DNA of 64,000 nt from Rugamonas brunnea (GTDB taxonomy: Bacteria > Pseudomonadota > Gammaproteobacteria > Burkholderiales > Burkholderiaceae_D), in the NCBI RefSeq assembly GCF_014042345.1, contig NZ_JACEZT010000001.1:124001-188000 (forward strand), read 5' to 3'. A program made the position numbers and the translations under genes. Below, piece after piece: positions 46,441 to 54,640 of the stretch. How positions within the stretch are numbered: position 1 is the first letter of the stretch; every line of letters starts with the position of its first letter. A model generated the notes under the pieces. The model was given only the letters and a program-made list of their open reading frames with translations. It was not told the origin of the DNA and did not search any database.

Positions 46441-46552
46441 CGCCGCCAGCACTTCCACCGCCGCGTCAATCTTGCGCACCGGCCGGCTCCGACTGCGCCA
46501 GCAACGATCGCGCGCCCCCCACGTGCGCGCCGATTTTGCCGCCTGAACGGGA

Positions 46553-49500
46553 TCAGCCGGGACTGAACTGGCAGTGGATCAGTTGGTGGTACTGGAACGC
46601 TTCGCGTATGTTGTCCCGCATTTCGGTGTCGTTCCATGGCTTGGTGTAGAAACGGTAGATCTCGCCGCTATTGATGGCGCTGAGGACCGATTCGAGTTCC
46701 GTATAACCCGACAGGATGATGCGCACCGTGCCCGGATATAGTTGCTTGACGCGGCGCAGGAACTCGGTGCCCTGCATGCCCGGCATGCGCTGGTCGCTGA
46801 CCACAACCTGCACGTCGTGGCTGGCCAGCAGTGCGAACGCCTCATCAGCCGTGTTGGCGCGCAAGATGGTGTAGCCGTCGCGCCGCAGCAGCCGGTTCAG
46901 CGCGGCCAGGACGTTCGGTTCGTCGTCGAGCAGCAGCAAGGTGCGCTGGCCCTGTTCCGGGCGCACGGGCTGCGGCAAAGCGGCCTCCTGCCCCAGCAGG
47001 CTGGCGATGCCGTCGGCAGGCTGCGGCCGGCTGAACAGGTAGCCCTGCATTTCGTCGCACTGGTAGCGGCGCAGATAGGCCAATTGCGCCTCCGTCTCGA
47101 CGCCCTCGGCCACCACCTTGAAATCGAGGCTGTGCGCCAGGCTGATGATGGAACGCACGATGGCCGCCACGTTGGGATTGGCGAGCATGTCGCGCACGAA
47201 GCTCTGGTCGATCTTCAGGTAATCGACCGGGAACAGGCGCAGATAGGCCAGGCTGGAATAGCCGGTGCCAAAGTCGTCGATCGACAGCGACACGCCGAGC
47301 TTCTTCAGCCGCGTCATCACTTCCACGGCCGCACCCACGTTATGCATCATCAGGCTTTCCGTGAGCTCCAGCTCCAGCCATTGCGGTTTGAGGCCGCTGT
47401 CGTCCAGCGCCGCGATGATGTCGTCGACCAGGCCCGGATCGCTGAACTGGCGCATCGACAGGTTGACGGCGACCCGCTGCGGCGCCAGCCCGGCCGCCTG
47501 CCACGCCTGGCACTGGGCGCAGGCGGCGCGCACCACCCAGCGCCCGATGGGGACGATCAGGCCGGTTTCCTCGGCCACGCCGATGAAGCGCGTCGGCGCC
47601 ACCATGCCCAGCGTGGGATGGTGCCAGCGCAGCAGCGCCTCCAGGCCCGTCATCTCCCCCGACAGCAGCTTGACCTTGGGCTGGAAATGCAGGCTCAGCT
47701 CACCGCGCTCGAGCGCGTGGCGCAGCTCCGCCTCGATCAGGGTGCGCTCGTTGACGCGCGCATGCATGGCGGCCTCGTAGAACTGGATCTGGTTGCGGCC
47801 CGCCTCCTTGGCGCGGTACATGGCCAGATCGGCCTGGCGCAGCAACTGCTGCGCGTCGACGCCATCCTGCGGACAGACGCTGACGCCGATGCTGCAGGTG
47901 ATCGTGTGCTGGCGGCTGCCCAGCACGACTGGCGCCGTGACCGCCTCCAGCACGCGCCGCAACAGGCTGGCGGCGGCGGGCGTGTGCGGCGTCTCCATCA
48001 ACAGCAGGGTGAACTCGTCGCCACCAAGGCGCGCCACCGTGTCGCTGTCGCGCACGCACGCGCGCAGGCGCTCTGCCACCGTGCGCAACAGTTCGTCGCC
48101 ATGCTGGTGGCCCAGGCTGTCGTTGACCAGCTTGAAGTTGTCGAGGTCGATGAAGGCCACCCACACCGCATGCTGGTAGCGCTGCGCGTAACCGATGGCC
48201 TGCTCCAAGCGGTCGGCCAACAGGTTGCGGTTGGGCAGGTCAGTCAGCGCATCGTAGTTGGCCTGGTGCTCCAGCTGCTGCTGGTAGCGGATGGTGTCGG
48301 TCATGTCGGTCAGCACGCACACGTGGTGGCTCACGCTGTCGTCATCGGCATGCACGGGCGCCACGTGCAACTTGGCCCAGAATGGCTGGCCATGCTTGTC
48401 ACGCAGGTGCTGCAGGATGGTGGCGTCGTGCGGCGAGCACAGCGCCGATTCGAGTGCCGCGCGCTGCGCCTGGTCGCCGTCGCCATCGAGCAACAACAGG
48501 CTGCGGCGGCGTACCTCATCCTCCGCGTAGCCGGTCAGCTGGACGAAGGCCGGATTGACATAATCGATCTGGTCGCCCTCGGGCGTGTTGGAGACGATAG
48601 CGATGGCGTTGACGCTGGCGTCCAGCGCGCGCGCCTGCAACTGCATGACCAGTTCGGCGCGCTTGCGCTCGGTAATATCCTCGATCGTGCCCAGCACGCC
48701 GATGATGCGGCCGGCGCGGTCGTGCAGCGGGGCCTTGTTGATCAGGAACCACTGGCGCCGGCCATCGGGCTGGTCCATGTATTCCTCGCGGTTCAACTGG
48801 GCCTGGCCGCTGCTGACGATCTCGCGGTCGTCGGCGCGGATGCGCACGGCGTTATGCGACCAGGGAAATTCATCGTCGGTCTTGCCCACCACGTCCTCGT
48901 TGCGCTCCAGCCCGGCGGCGCGCGCAAACACCGAGTTGCAGCCCTTGTAGCGCGCCGACAGGTCCTTCCAGAAGATCTGGTGCGGCATCTGGTTGATGAT
49001 CAGTTGCTTCAATTCGCGCGAGGCGTACAGTTCCGCCTCCATCTTCAACTGGGCCGTCACGTCATGGCACAGCACGAAGCGCGCGGCGCGGCCGGCGATG
49101 GTGACCGAGTGCGACGACACTTCCACTTGGATCAAGCTGCCATCCTTGCGGCAATGGGTCCAGCACCCGGCCCGCTCACCGCCACGGCGAGGTGCGTTGG
49201 CGAGGTTGTCGTGCAGCCGCGGCAGCTCCTCCGCTGGACGGATATCTTCGATGGTCATGGCCAGGAATTCGGCCTCGGAATAGCCGTATTCGCGGACGGC
49301 GGCCTGATTGACCACGAGAAAGCGCAAGCTGTCGAGCTCGTACACCCACATGGGGTGCGGATGATGATCGAACAGGCGTTTGAAACGCAATTGCGACTCG
49401 AACACATCGTAGTCGGCCAGGTCGAAGGACAGGCAGAGGAACAGCCCGTCCCCCTCCACTCCTTGTCCGGCTGGCCGCCATTCGATCACCTGGGACATCG

Positions 49501-49858
49501 CCAGCAGGCCGCCGTGCGGGTCCAGCATGTCGAATTCTCCGCGCCAGCAACCGTTTATCCTGGACAAATCCAGCGCATCGTTCAGTGAAGCCGAGGCCGC
49601 CCACGGCGCATACAAGCTGGCCACGGGCGCGCCCGGCGCGGCTGCCGGGCCCAGTAGTTGGCTGCCATAAGGATTGATGGCCAGCAGCCGGCCATCGGCG
49701 CCGAGCAGGAAGGCCACATAGGGGCTGTGCGCGTAGAGCTGGCCGAAGCTGGCCAGGGTTTCCTTGTCGGGTGGAGCAGAGGCTGGAGAAAGCGGGGCCT
49801 GCCGTCCGGTTGGGACGGGTTCGTGATCCGGCGTGCTGCTGCGCTTGCGCTGATCCAT
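46553..49858 (-). CDS. Multi-PAS GGDEF-EAL protein with C-terminal receiver domain
   Basis: A 1101-aa cyclic-di-GMP signalling protein. Domains in order: PAS (about 45-150), PAS (about 155-270; FKRLFDHHPHPMWVYELDS), PAS (about 280-400; YKGCNSVFARAAGLE), PAS (about 405-530), GGDEF (about 535-700; intact RLGGDEFTLLL), EAL (about 710-960; intact GLEALLRWHHP, DDFGTGYSSLAYL, KIDQSFV) and a receiver domain (about 975-1100; VVVSDQRMPGM with phospho-Asp, Lys in YTKPW). Both catalytic motifs look active. A receiver placed after the EAL domain is unusual; most have it at the N-terminus. No membrane segment is seen. ATG 49858 is the first plausible start. Confidence 0.9.
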   Translation of the reverse strand: MDQRKRSSTPDHEPVPTGRQAPLSPASAPPDKETLASFGQLYAHSPYVAFLLGADGRLLAINPYGSQLLGPAAAPGAPVASLYAPWAASASLNDALDLSRINGCWRGEFDMLDPHGGLLAMSQVIEWRPAGQGVEGDGLFLCLSFDLADYDVFESQLRFKRLFDHHPHPMWVYELDSLRFLVVNQAAVREYGYSEAEFLAMTIEDIRPAEELPRLHDNLANAPRRGGERAGCWTHCRKDGSLIQVEVSSHSVTIAGRAARFVLCHDVTAQLKMEAELYASRELKQLIINQMPHQIFWKDLSARYKGCNSVFARAAGLERNEDVVGKTDDEFPWSHNAVRIRADDREIVSSGQAQLNREEYMDQPDGRRQWFLINKAPLHDRAGRIIGVLGTIEDITERKRAELVMQLQARALDASVNAIAIVSNTPEGDQIDYVNPAFVQLTGYAEDEVRRRSLLLLDGDGDQAQRAALESALCSPHDATILQHLRDKHGQPFWAKLHVAPVHADDDSVSHHVCVLTDMTDTIRYQQQLEHQANYDALTDLPNRNLLADRLEQAIGYAQRYQHAVWVAFIDLDNFKLVNDSLGHQHGDELLRTVAERLRACVRDSDTVARLGGDEFTLLLMETPHTPAAASLLRRVLEAVTAPVVLGSRQHTITCSIGVSVCPQDGVDAQQLLRQADLAMYRAKEAGRNQIQFYEAAMHARVNERTLIEAELRHALERGELSLHFQPKVKLLSGEMTGLEALLRWHHPTLGMVAPTRFIGVAEETGLIVPIGRWVVRAACAQCQAWQAAGLAPQRVAVNLSMRQFSDPGLVDDIIAALDDSGLKPQWLELELTESLMMHNVGAAVEVMTRLKKLGVSLSIDDFGTGYSSLAYLRLFPVDYLKIDQSFVRDMLANPNVAAIVRSIISLAHSLDFKVVAEGVETEAQLAYLRRYQCDEMQGYLFSRPQPADGIASLLGQEAALPQPVRPEQGQRTLLLLDDEPNVLAALNRLLRRDGYTILRANTADEAFALLASHDVQVVVSDQRMPGMQGTEFLRRVKQLYPGTVRIILSGYTELESVLSAINSGEIYRFYTKPWNDTEMRDNIREAFQYHQLIHCQFSPG

Positions 49859-50009
49859 TGGTGATCTATCTGTCCAGAACAGAGACGAAACCCCGCAAAC
49901 GGCTGCGCGTCGCCGCCTTGCCGCAGCCACGGGTGTTGCGATTGATCATAGCAGAACGCGCCGAAATCCGGTGCGGGGTTGATGCATGGAAGCCCCGGAA
50001 AGCCCCGTG

Positions 50010-52367
50010 TTATTGCTGCTCCTCCTTACGTTTGTCCTTTTCCGAAGCCGGGCGATGCTCGGCTGGCTTGGCCGGCGCCGGATGCTGCTCTGCGGCGGGT
50101 GGCGGCGCAGGCCGATGCGCCTCAGGTGGCGGGCGGTGCGCTTCCGCAGGCGGCGGGGCGTGCGGTGGCTCCGGCTGCCGGGGTGGCGCTTGATGTTGCA
50201 TCTCACGCGGCGGCGCGGGAGCGGGACGGGGCGGCTCAGGACGCGCAGGCGGCTGTGGGTGCGGCGGCGCAACCGGCCGGGCTTGCGCCAATTGATGCGG
50301 CAGATCGCGCGGCGGCTGCGCCGGTGGATGCGCCGCTTCAGGAGGATGCTGCACCGGCTGCGGACGCGGCGGCTGTGCTGCGATTTGTGGCGGCGGCGCC
50401 ATCTCCGGAGGATGCGCGGCCTGTGGAGGACGCGCTATCGCTGGCGCACGCGCTGTCTCTGGTGGATGCGCGGCTTGTGGAGGATGCGCTATCTGCGCCA
50501 TCTCTGGTGGATGCGCAGCTAGTGGAGGGTGTGCTGTCTCTGGCGAACGCGCGGTTTCTGGTGGATGCGCTATCGCTGGCGCATGCGCAATCTCCGGCGG
50601 GGGCGCGGCTTGTGGAGGACGCGCCATCTCAGGAGGATGTGCGGTTTGCGAAGCAGGCCCACCCTCTGGCGGACGCGCGGCTTGCGCATGGCCCGCCATC
50701 TCAGGAGGACGCGCTGCTTGCGCCGAGCCTGCTGGCTCTGGCGGGCGCGCGGTTTGCGGCAATGCGCCGGCGGGCCGCTGTCCCGGTTGCGGCGCAGTTG
50801 CCACCGCTGAATTCGTCGGCGGCGGTGGCGCCAATGGCCGTCCCGCCTTGAAAGGCTGCAGCACCTTCACCTGCGGCGCGACCACAGCCGCCGTGGCTGG
50901 CGCGGGATGCGGCGCGCCATGCGGCGGCGCCACTGCCCGCATCGCCGACACGTGCGGTGGCGTATGCGCGATCACCTGTCGCGCCACGATGGCCGGCGCC
51001 GGCGCGCTGCGTGCCGGGACGTTGGCCGCCCTGCTTTGCGCTTGCGGCGCCAGCGCGACTTTATTTGTCACCGGCGCCGCCGCCAGCACCTGCCGGCTCA
51101 ACGGCACCGCCGCCTGGCGCACGGGCTGCGCGCGCACGAACGCTTGCGCCGGCACCGCCGTCACCGCACCGGGAATGTGCTGGTTGATGTAGTTCACGTT
51201 GGTGATGTTGGTGACGTTATTCACGGTATTCACGTTGTTCACATTCACCACTTTATTGATCTCGGTCCGGTTAATCACGGTATTGCTGGTGTTGACCTTG
51301 GTGATGTAGGCCGGGCTGGCCTGGTACGCCGGCCGGTACACTTCGCGTGGGCCGAGCGGGAACCAAGCCACGCCGGGCCCGTGATCGACCGCCAGCGCCA
51401 GCGCCGCGCCAGCCACGAACGCCACCAGCGCCGGTGCATACACGGGCCGTTCCACCACCGGTCCGGGCACCCATCCCCAGCCCGTGTCGAGGTGCGTCCA
51501 GCGTCCGTAGTGCGATACCGTGAAGCCCCACGGCGCATCGTCGACCCAGGTCCAGCCCCACGGGTCGATCCAGCTCCAATGCCCATCGCGATACGGCGCC
51601 CAGTCCGGCGACACGTGCGCCGGCACCCACACGCTGCCGTAGTCCGGCACGGTGCGCCAGCTGCCTTGATCGTCCAGATCGTCATACCCGATCATGTCGG
51701 GCGACACATAGCGACGTGCCACCGCGTGCTCGCGGCGCTGGTCTCGCTGCGCTGCCCAGCGTTCAAAATCATCATCGGGCGGCGCTTGCACATACTGGTA
51801 GTCCTGCAAGTTGGTGCCGCCGAAGCGGTAGGACTGGCCCGGATCGATCAGATAAGCATTGCCCTCGCCATAAGCCTCGGCCTCGCCGGCGCGCACCGCC
51901 ACCAGCGTGGAGGCGCCGTTCGGATCGACTTCCAGCCGGTACACGCCAGGTTTGCGTATCGACAGCGCCAGGTTGGGCGTATCCACCTCCACCACATCGC
52001 CCGGGTTGAGCCGGCGCACGCGCAGATACGCGCGGCCCTGCGTCAACTGGAACTGCGCGGTGCGGTCATCCAGGTTGAGGACCGACACCAGCGTGCCGCC
52101 ATCCATGCGCAAGGCCGCGTTACCAATCTGCACTTCATCGCGGCCGCCGGCATCGACCCACACGCGGTCGCCCGGCATCAGCGGGCGGTTGATGTCTGCC
52201 TGCACCCAGTCGTTGCCGCCGGCCACCGCGAGGCTGACCGCGCCGTTCACATAGGCCAGCCGCGCCACCCGCGCGGGCGGATCGGCCAGCGCCGTGCCGG
52301 CGGCAAACGTCAGGATGATGGATACCAGCACGACAGGCAAGCCACGATGTTCACTACGCGTTTTCAT
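50010..52367 (-). CDS. FecR/DUF6600-like protein with long Pro-rich repeat tail
   Basis: A 785-aa exported protein. A signal peptide (VVLVSIILTFAAGTALA) leads to a FecR-like beta region (RVARLAYVNGAVSLA, DRVWVDAGGRDEVQIGNAALRM, VEVDTPNLALSIRKPGVYRLEV). A Trp/Tyr-rich DUF6600 block follows (YGSVWVPAHVSPDWAPYRDG, HWSWIDPWGWTWVDDAPWGF, GWGWVPGPVV), then a hydrophobic stretch and an Asn-rich segment (VNTSNTVINRTEINKVVNVN). The tail of ~280 residues is dominated by HPPE / RPPE / HPPQ units. Function is unknown; the tail could span peptidoglycan or bind polymers. Confidence 0.8.
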   Translation of the reverse strand: MKTRSEHRGLPVVLVSIILTFAAGTALADPPARVARLAYVNGAVSLAVAGGNDWVQADINRPLMPGDRVWVDAGGRDEVQIGNAALRMDGGTLVSVLNLDDRTAQFQLTQGRAYLRVRRLNPGDVVEVDTPNLALSIRKPGVYRLEVDPNGASTLVAVRAGEAEAYGEGNAYLIDPGQSYRFGGTNLQDYQYVQAPPDDDFERWAAQRDQRREHAVARRYVSPDMIGYDDLDDQGSWRTVPDYGSVWVPAHVSPDWAPYRDGHWSWIDPWGWTWVDDAPWGFTVSHYGRWTHLDTGWGWVPGPVVERPVYAPALVAFVAGAALALAVDHGPGVAWFPLGPREVYRPAYQASPAYITKVNTSNTVINRTEINKVVNVNNVNTVNNVTNITNVNYINQHIPGAVTAVPAQAFVRAQPVRQAAVPLSRQVLAAAPVTNKVALAPQAQSRAANVPARSAPAPAIVARQVIAHTPPHVSAMRAVAPPHGAPHPAPATAAVVAPQVKVLQPFKAGRPLAPPPPTNSAVATAPQPGQRPAGALPQTARPPEPAGSAQAARPPEMAGHAQAARPPEGGPASQTAHPPEMARPPQAAPPPEIAHAPAIAHPPETARSPETAHPPLAAHPPEMAQIAHPPQAAHPPETARAPAIARPPQAAHPPEMAPPPQIAAQPPRPQPVQHPPEAAHPPAQPPRDLPHQLAQARPVAPPHPQPPARPEPPRPAPAPPREMQHQAPPRQPEPPHAPPPAEAHRPPPEAHRPAPPPAAEQHPAPAKPAEHRPASEKDKRKEEQQ
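50040..50870 (-). repeat. Coding repeats encoding Pro-Pro-Glu/Gln units
   Basis: Within the preceding gene's 3' third, short imperfect DNA repeats (about 21-30 bp, built on GGCGCATCCACC-like units) encode AHPPE, ARPPQ and similar. They are densest at 50400-50720. The copy number may vary between strains. Confidence 0.75.
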
Positions 52368-52678
52368 GATGCAATTCCATTCGCTCTATGTACAAATAAT
52401 CAACATAGAGCAGAAGGAGACAACTATCTGTACGCGAACGAACATTGCAACCAGCTGGATGCCAACATGCATGGGGGCGCTTGCCAAACGCATGCATCCG
52501 CTGCGACGCATGCCTGCGACAGCCGTCGCAGCAAACGCCGGTCCCGGCACATGAAATGCCGCCCGTTGCCCGGGCAATAGCCCCGCCTCGGCCCCGGCCC
52601 CCGATGGCTCACATCTTGCTTTTACGTGAAATGCCGCCTCCCCCGGGCGGCGACTATTCCACCACAACAGGAGACAGC
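52368..52678. other. Intergenic region with duplicated hairpin before the secreted VOC gene
   Basis: 311 bp between divergent genes. Two similar blocks, TGAAATGCCGCCC..CCCGGGC (52552-52575) and TGAAATGCCGCCT..CCCGGGC (52627-52648), each form a GC hairpin. The second, GCCGCC/GGCGGC at 52633-52651, is just before the ribosome site. CTGCGAC/GTCGCAG (52514-52531) is another inverted repeat. No gene is supported. Confidence 0.5.
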
Positions 52679-53269
52679 ATGAGCCTTAAACACACACTGG
52701 CCTGCGCCGCAGCCATCATCACGCTTCCCATCAGCGCGTACGCCGGCATGCCCGGCATGCGCGGCGCGCAGCACCTGGGCATCACCGTACCCAACATGGA
52801 CGAGGCGGTGAGCTTCTTCGTTAATGTGATCGGGTGCGAGGCGTCAATCAAGCTCGGCGCCTTCAAGTTCGCCGATGACTGGATGAATGTGCACCTGAAC
52901 GTCAACCCGCGGGCCGAAATCAAGCGCTTCCAGATGGTCCGCTGCGGCAACGGCACCAATCTGGAAATCTTCGAGTACGGCGCGCCAGGACAGGCCAAGG
53001 CGCCCCCCAGGAACAGCGACGTGGGCGGCCACCATCTGGCCTTCTATGTCGACGACATGGACAAGGCTGTTGCCTATCTGAAGTCCAAGCGCGTGCGGAC
53101 GCTGGGTGAACCGAGCACCTTCAAAGACGGGCCGGCCGCCGGCCTGACCTGGATGTATTTCCTTTCGCCATGGGGTATGCAACTGGAAATCGTCAGTACG
53201 CCCCAGGGCATGGCCTACGAAAAGGGTGCCAAGCGCGTGCTGTGGGATCCCCGCTTCCCAAGCAAGTGA
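52679..53269 (+). CDS. Secreted VOC-family (glyoxalase-like) protein
   Basis: A 196-aa protein with signal peptide MSLKHTLACAAAIITLPISAYA and one VOC unit pair: GAQHLGITVPNMDEAVSFFVNVIGCEA, GNGTNLEIFEYGA, GGHHLAFYVDDMDKAVAYLKSKRV, SPWGMQLEIVSTPQG. Potential metal ligands are His in QHLGITV, Glu in LEIFEYG, His in HHLAFYV and Glu in LEIVSTP. A periplasmic VOC enzyme is uncommon. ACAGGAGACAGC precedes the ATG. It ends 10 bp before the HupE/UreJ-like gene, so the two probably form an operon. Substrate unknown. Confidence 0.85.
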   Translation: MSLKHTLACAAAIITLPISAYAGMPGMRGAQHLGITVPNMDEAVSFFVNVIGCEASIKLGAFKFADDWMNVHLNVNPRAEIKRFQMVRCGNGTNLEIFEYGAPGQAKAPPRNSDVGGHHLAFYVDDMDKAVAYLKSKRVRTLGEPSTFKDGPAAGLTWMYFLSPWGMQLEIVSTPQGMAYEKGAKRVLWDPRFPSK

Positions 53270-53279
53270 GCACCGCGCC

Positions 53280-54590
53280 ATGAGGACCTTGATCGGCAAC
53301 GTCACCATGGCGCGCATGCGCCTCAGTCTGGTCGCGCCATGGCATGCGCTGCTGGTCGCGCTACTGCTGGCCTTGCTGGGGAGCGTGCCCACCGGTGCCT
53401 CGGCCCATGCCGACGGCCGGGCCAATATCCGGGTCGTGCATTTCACCTATGACGCGGCCGGCATGACGGCGTATTTTCGCCTGTCGCTTCCCTTGCTGGC
53501 GCACGGCCCCGACGGCTCGCCCGCGCCCTACGTCAGCGCACGCAGCGAAAGCGGCCGGGTCTTCTATTACGTGAGCGACACGGCACTCGATACCGCCACG
53601 GCCATGGCATCGGCCACGCTGGCGGCAGGCCATGCCGTGACGCTCCAGGGCAAGGCGGTCGCACCGCAACTGCTGTCGGCGTCGATACACGTCAAAGGCG
53701 CGGTACCGCCATTTTCGAGCGCCGACCAGGCGCGCCTGGCCACGCGCGCGTCCTCCTCCCCATCCGGGCCGCCACCACAAGGGGGGACGGATATCGACCT
53801 CAGCAACATGCTGCTGGACGCTGCCGTGTTCTACCCAGCCGTCAGGCCGGACGAGCCGTTCAGCTTCAGCAGCGCTCTGCAAGCAGGAACGCTCAGCGAT
53901 GCTCCCATCCACACCATCCTGCTGTCCCATCACGCCGGTACGACGACGCAATACAGCCACAGCGGTACGCTGGATGCGGCGATCACCGTCAATCCCCCTG
54001 TGCTGCAGGCGTTCCTGCAATTTGTTCGCGCGGGCGCCGCCCACATCCTTGAAGGATATGACCACCTGCTGCTGGTCGTTTGCCTGGTGGCGGGCGACTT
54101 GCGCCTGCGCGCCATCGCACTCAAGATCAGCGCCTTCAGCGCCGGCCACGCCCTGTCCATCGTCGCGGGTTTCCATGGCTGGCTGCCGCAGGCGAGCTGG
54201 AGCGAACCTGTGATCGAACTGCTGATCGCGCTATCGGTGCTGGGGGCGGCGCTGCTGCTGGTGCGCCAGCGCCCTGCCTCGCATCCCGTCCTGCTCACCG
54301 GCGTAGTGGGCCTGGTGCATGGCTGCGGCCTGGCCATCGGGCTGCGCGCCATCCTGTCCGATAGCGGTCCCAACATCACCACTTCGCTGCTCTCGTTTAA
54401 TGTCGGGGTCGAACTGGGGCAATTGATGGTGGGCATCGGTGTCTGGCTGCTGTTGCACGTGGCACAGCTTGCACCCAAGCCGGGGCCGGGGCCGATACGG
54501 CTGGGGGTGGCCCTGGGCGCGGCGGCGATCGCCCTGTACTGGGTCGTCGACCGCGCCCAGCCCGTGTGGAGCGCGCTGCAAGCGGTCTAG
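53280..54590 (+). CDS. HupE/UreJ-like membrane protein
   Basis: A 436-aa protein. An N-terminal signal/anchor (HALLVALLLALLGSVPTGASA) is followed by a ~220-residue extracytoplasmic domain and then a C-terminal HupE/UreJ_2-type membrane domain. Conserved metal-site-like motifs are seen: GAAHILEGYDHLLLVVCLV, FSAGHALSIVAGFHG, GLVHGCGLAIGL, SFNVGVELGQLMVGIGVW. HupE/UreJ proteins are nickel/cobalt permeases, but this long-ectodomain subgroup has no proven function. No urease or hydrogenase genes are near. It is cotranscribed with a secreted VOC protein. Confidence 0.8.
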   Translation: MRTLIGNVTMARMRLSLVAPWHALLVALLLALLGSVPTGASAHADGRANIRVVHFTYDAAGMTAYFRLSLPLLAHGPDGSPAPYVSARSESGRVFYYVSDTALDTATAMASATLAAGHAVTLQGKAVAPQLLSASIHVKGAVPPFSSADQARLATRASSSPSGPPPQGGTDIDLSNMLLDAAVFYPAVRPDEPFSFSSALQAGTLSDAPIHTILLSHHAGTTTQYSHSGTLDAAITVNPPVLQAFLQFVRAGAAHILEGYDHLLLVVCLVAGDLRLRAIALKISAFSAGHALSIVAGFHGWLPQASWSEPVIELLIALSVLGAALLLVRQRPASHPVLLTGVVGLVHGCGLAIGLRAILSDSGPNITTSLLSFNVGVELGQLMVGIGVWLLLHVAQLAPKPGPGPIRLGVALGAAAIALYWVVDRAQPVWSALQAV

Positions 54591-54595
54591 GCCCG

Positions 54596-54628
54596 CCGTC
54601 ATGCGCCGGCGCCGGCCGGGCATGACGG
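54596..54628. terminator. Bidirectional hairpin between convergent genes
   Basis: Perfect 9-bp arms CCGTCATGC (54596-54604) and GCATGACGG (54620-54628), placed exactly between the HupE-like stop and the acoR stop. There is no U-run on either side, so it is a candidate terminator on position and stem strength only. Confidence 0.55.
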
Positions 54629-54640
54629 ACAGGACGAAAC

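Noticed and set aside
45562..46479. Minus-strand 305-codon frame opposite mdcR
   Set aside because: Antisense of a clear LysR gene; Gln/His/Ala-rich with no domain.
46441..46552. Remnant of a gene between mdcR and the GGDEF-EAL gene
   Set aside because: The 112 bp are open in places on the minus strand, but no family sequence, start or ribosome site could be recognised.
50010..52580. Plus-strand Arg/His- and Ala-rich frames over the DUF6600-like gene
   Set aside because: They are complementary reading of Pro-rich codons; the minus-strand frame has a signal peptide and recognisable domains.
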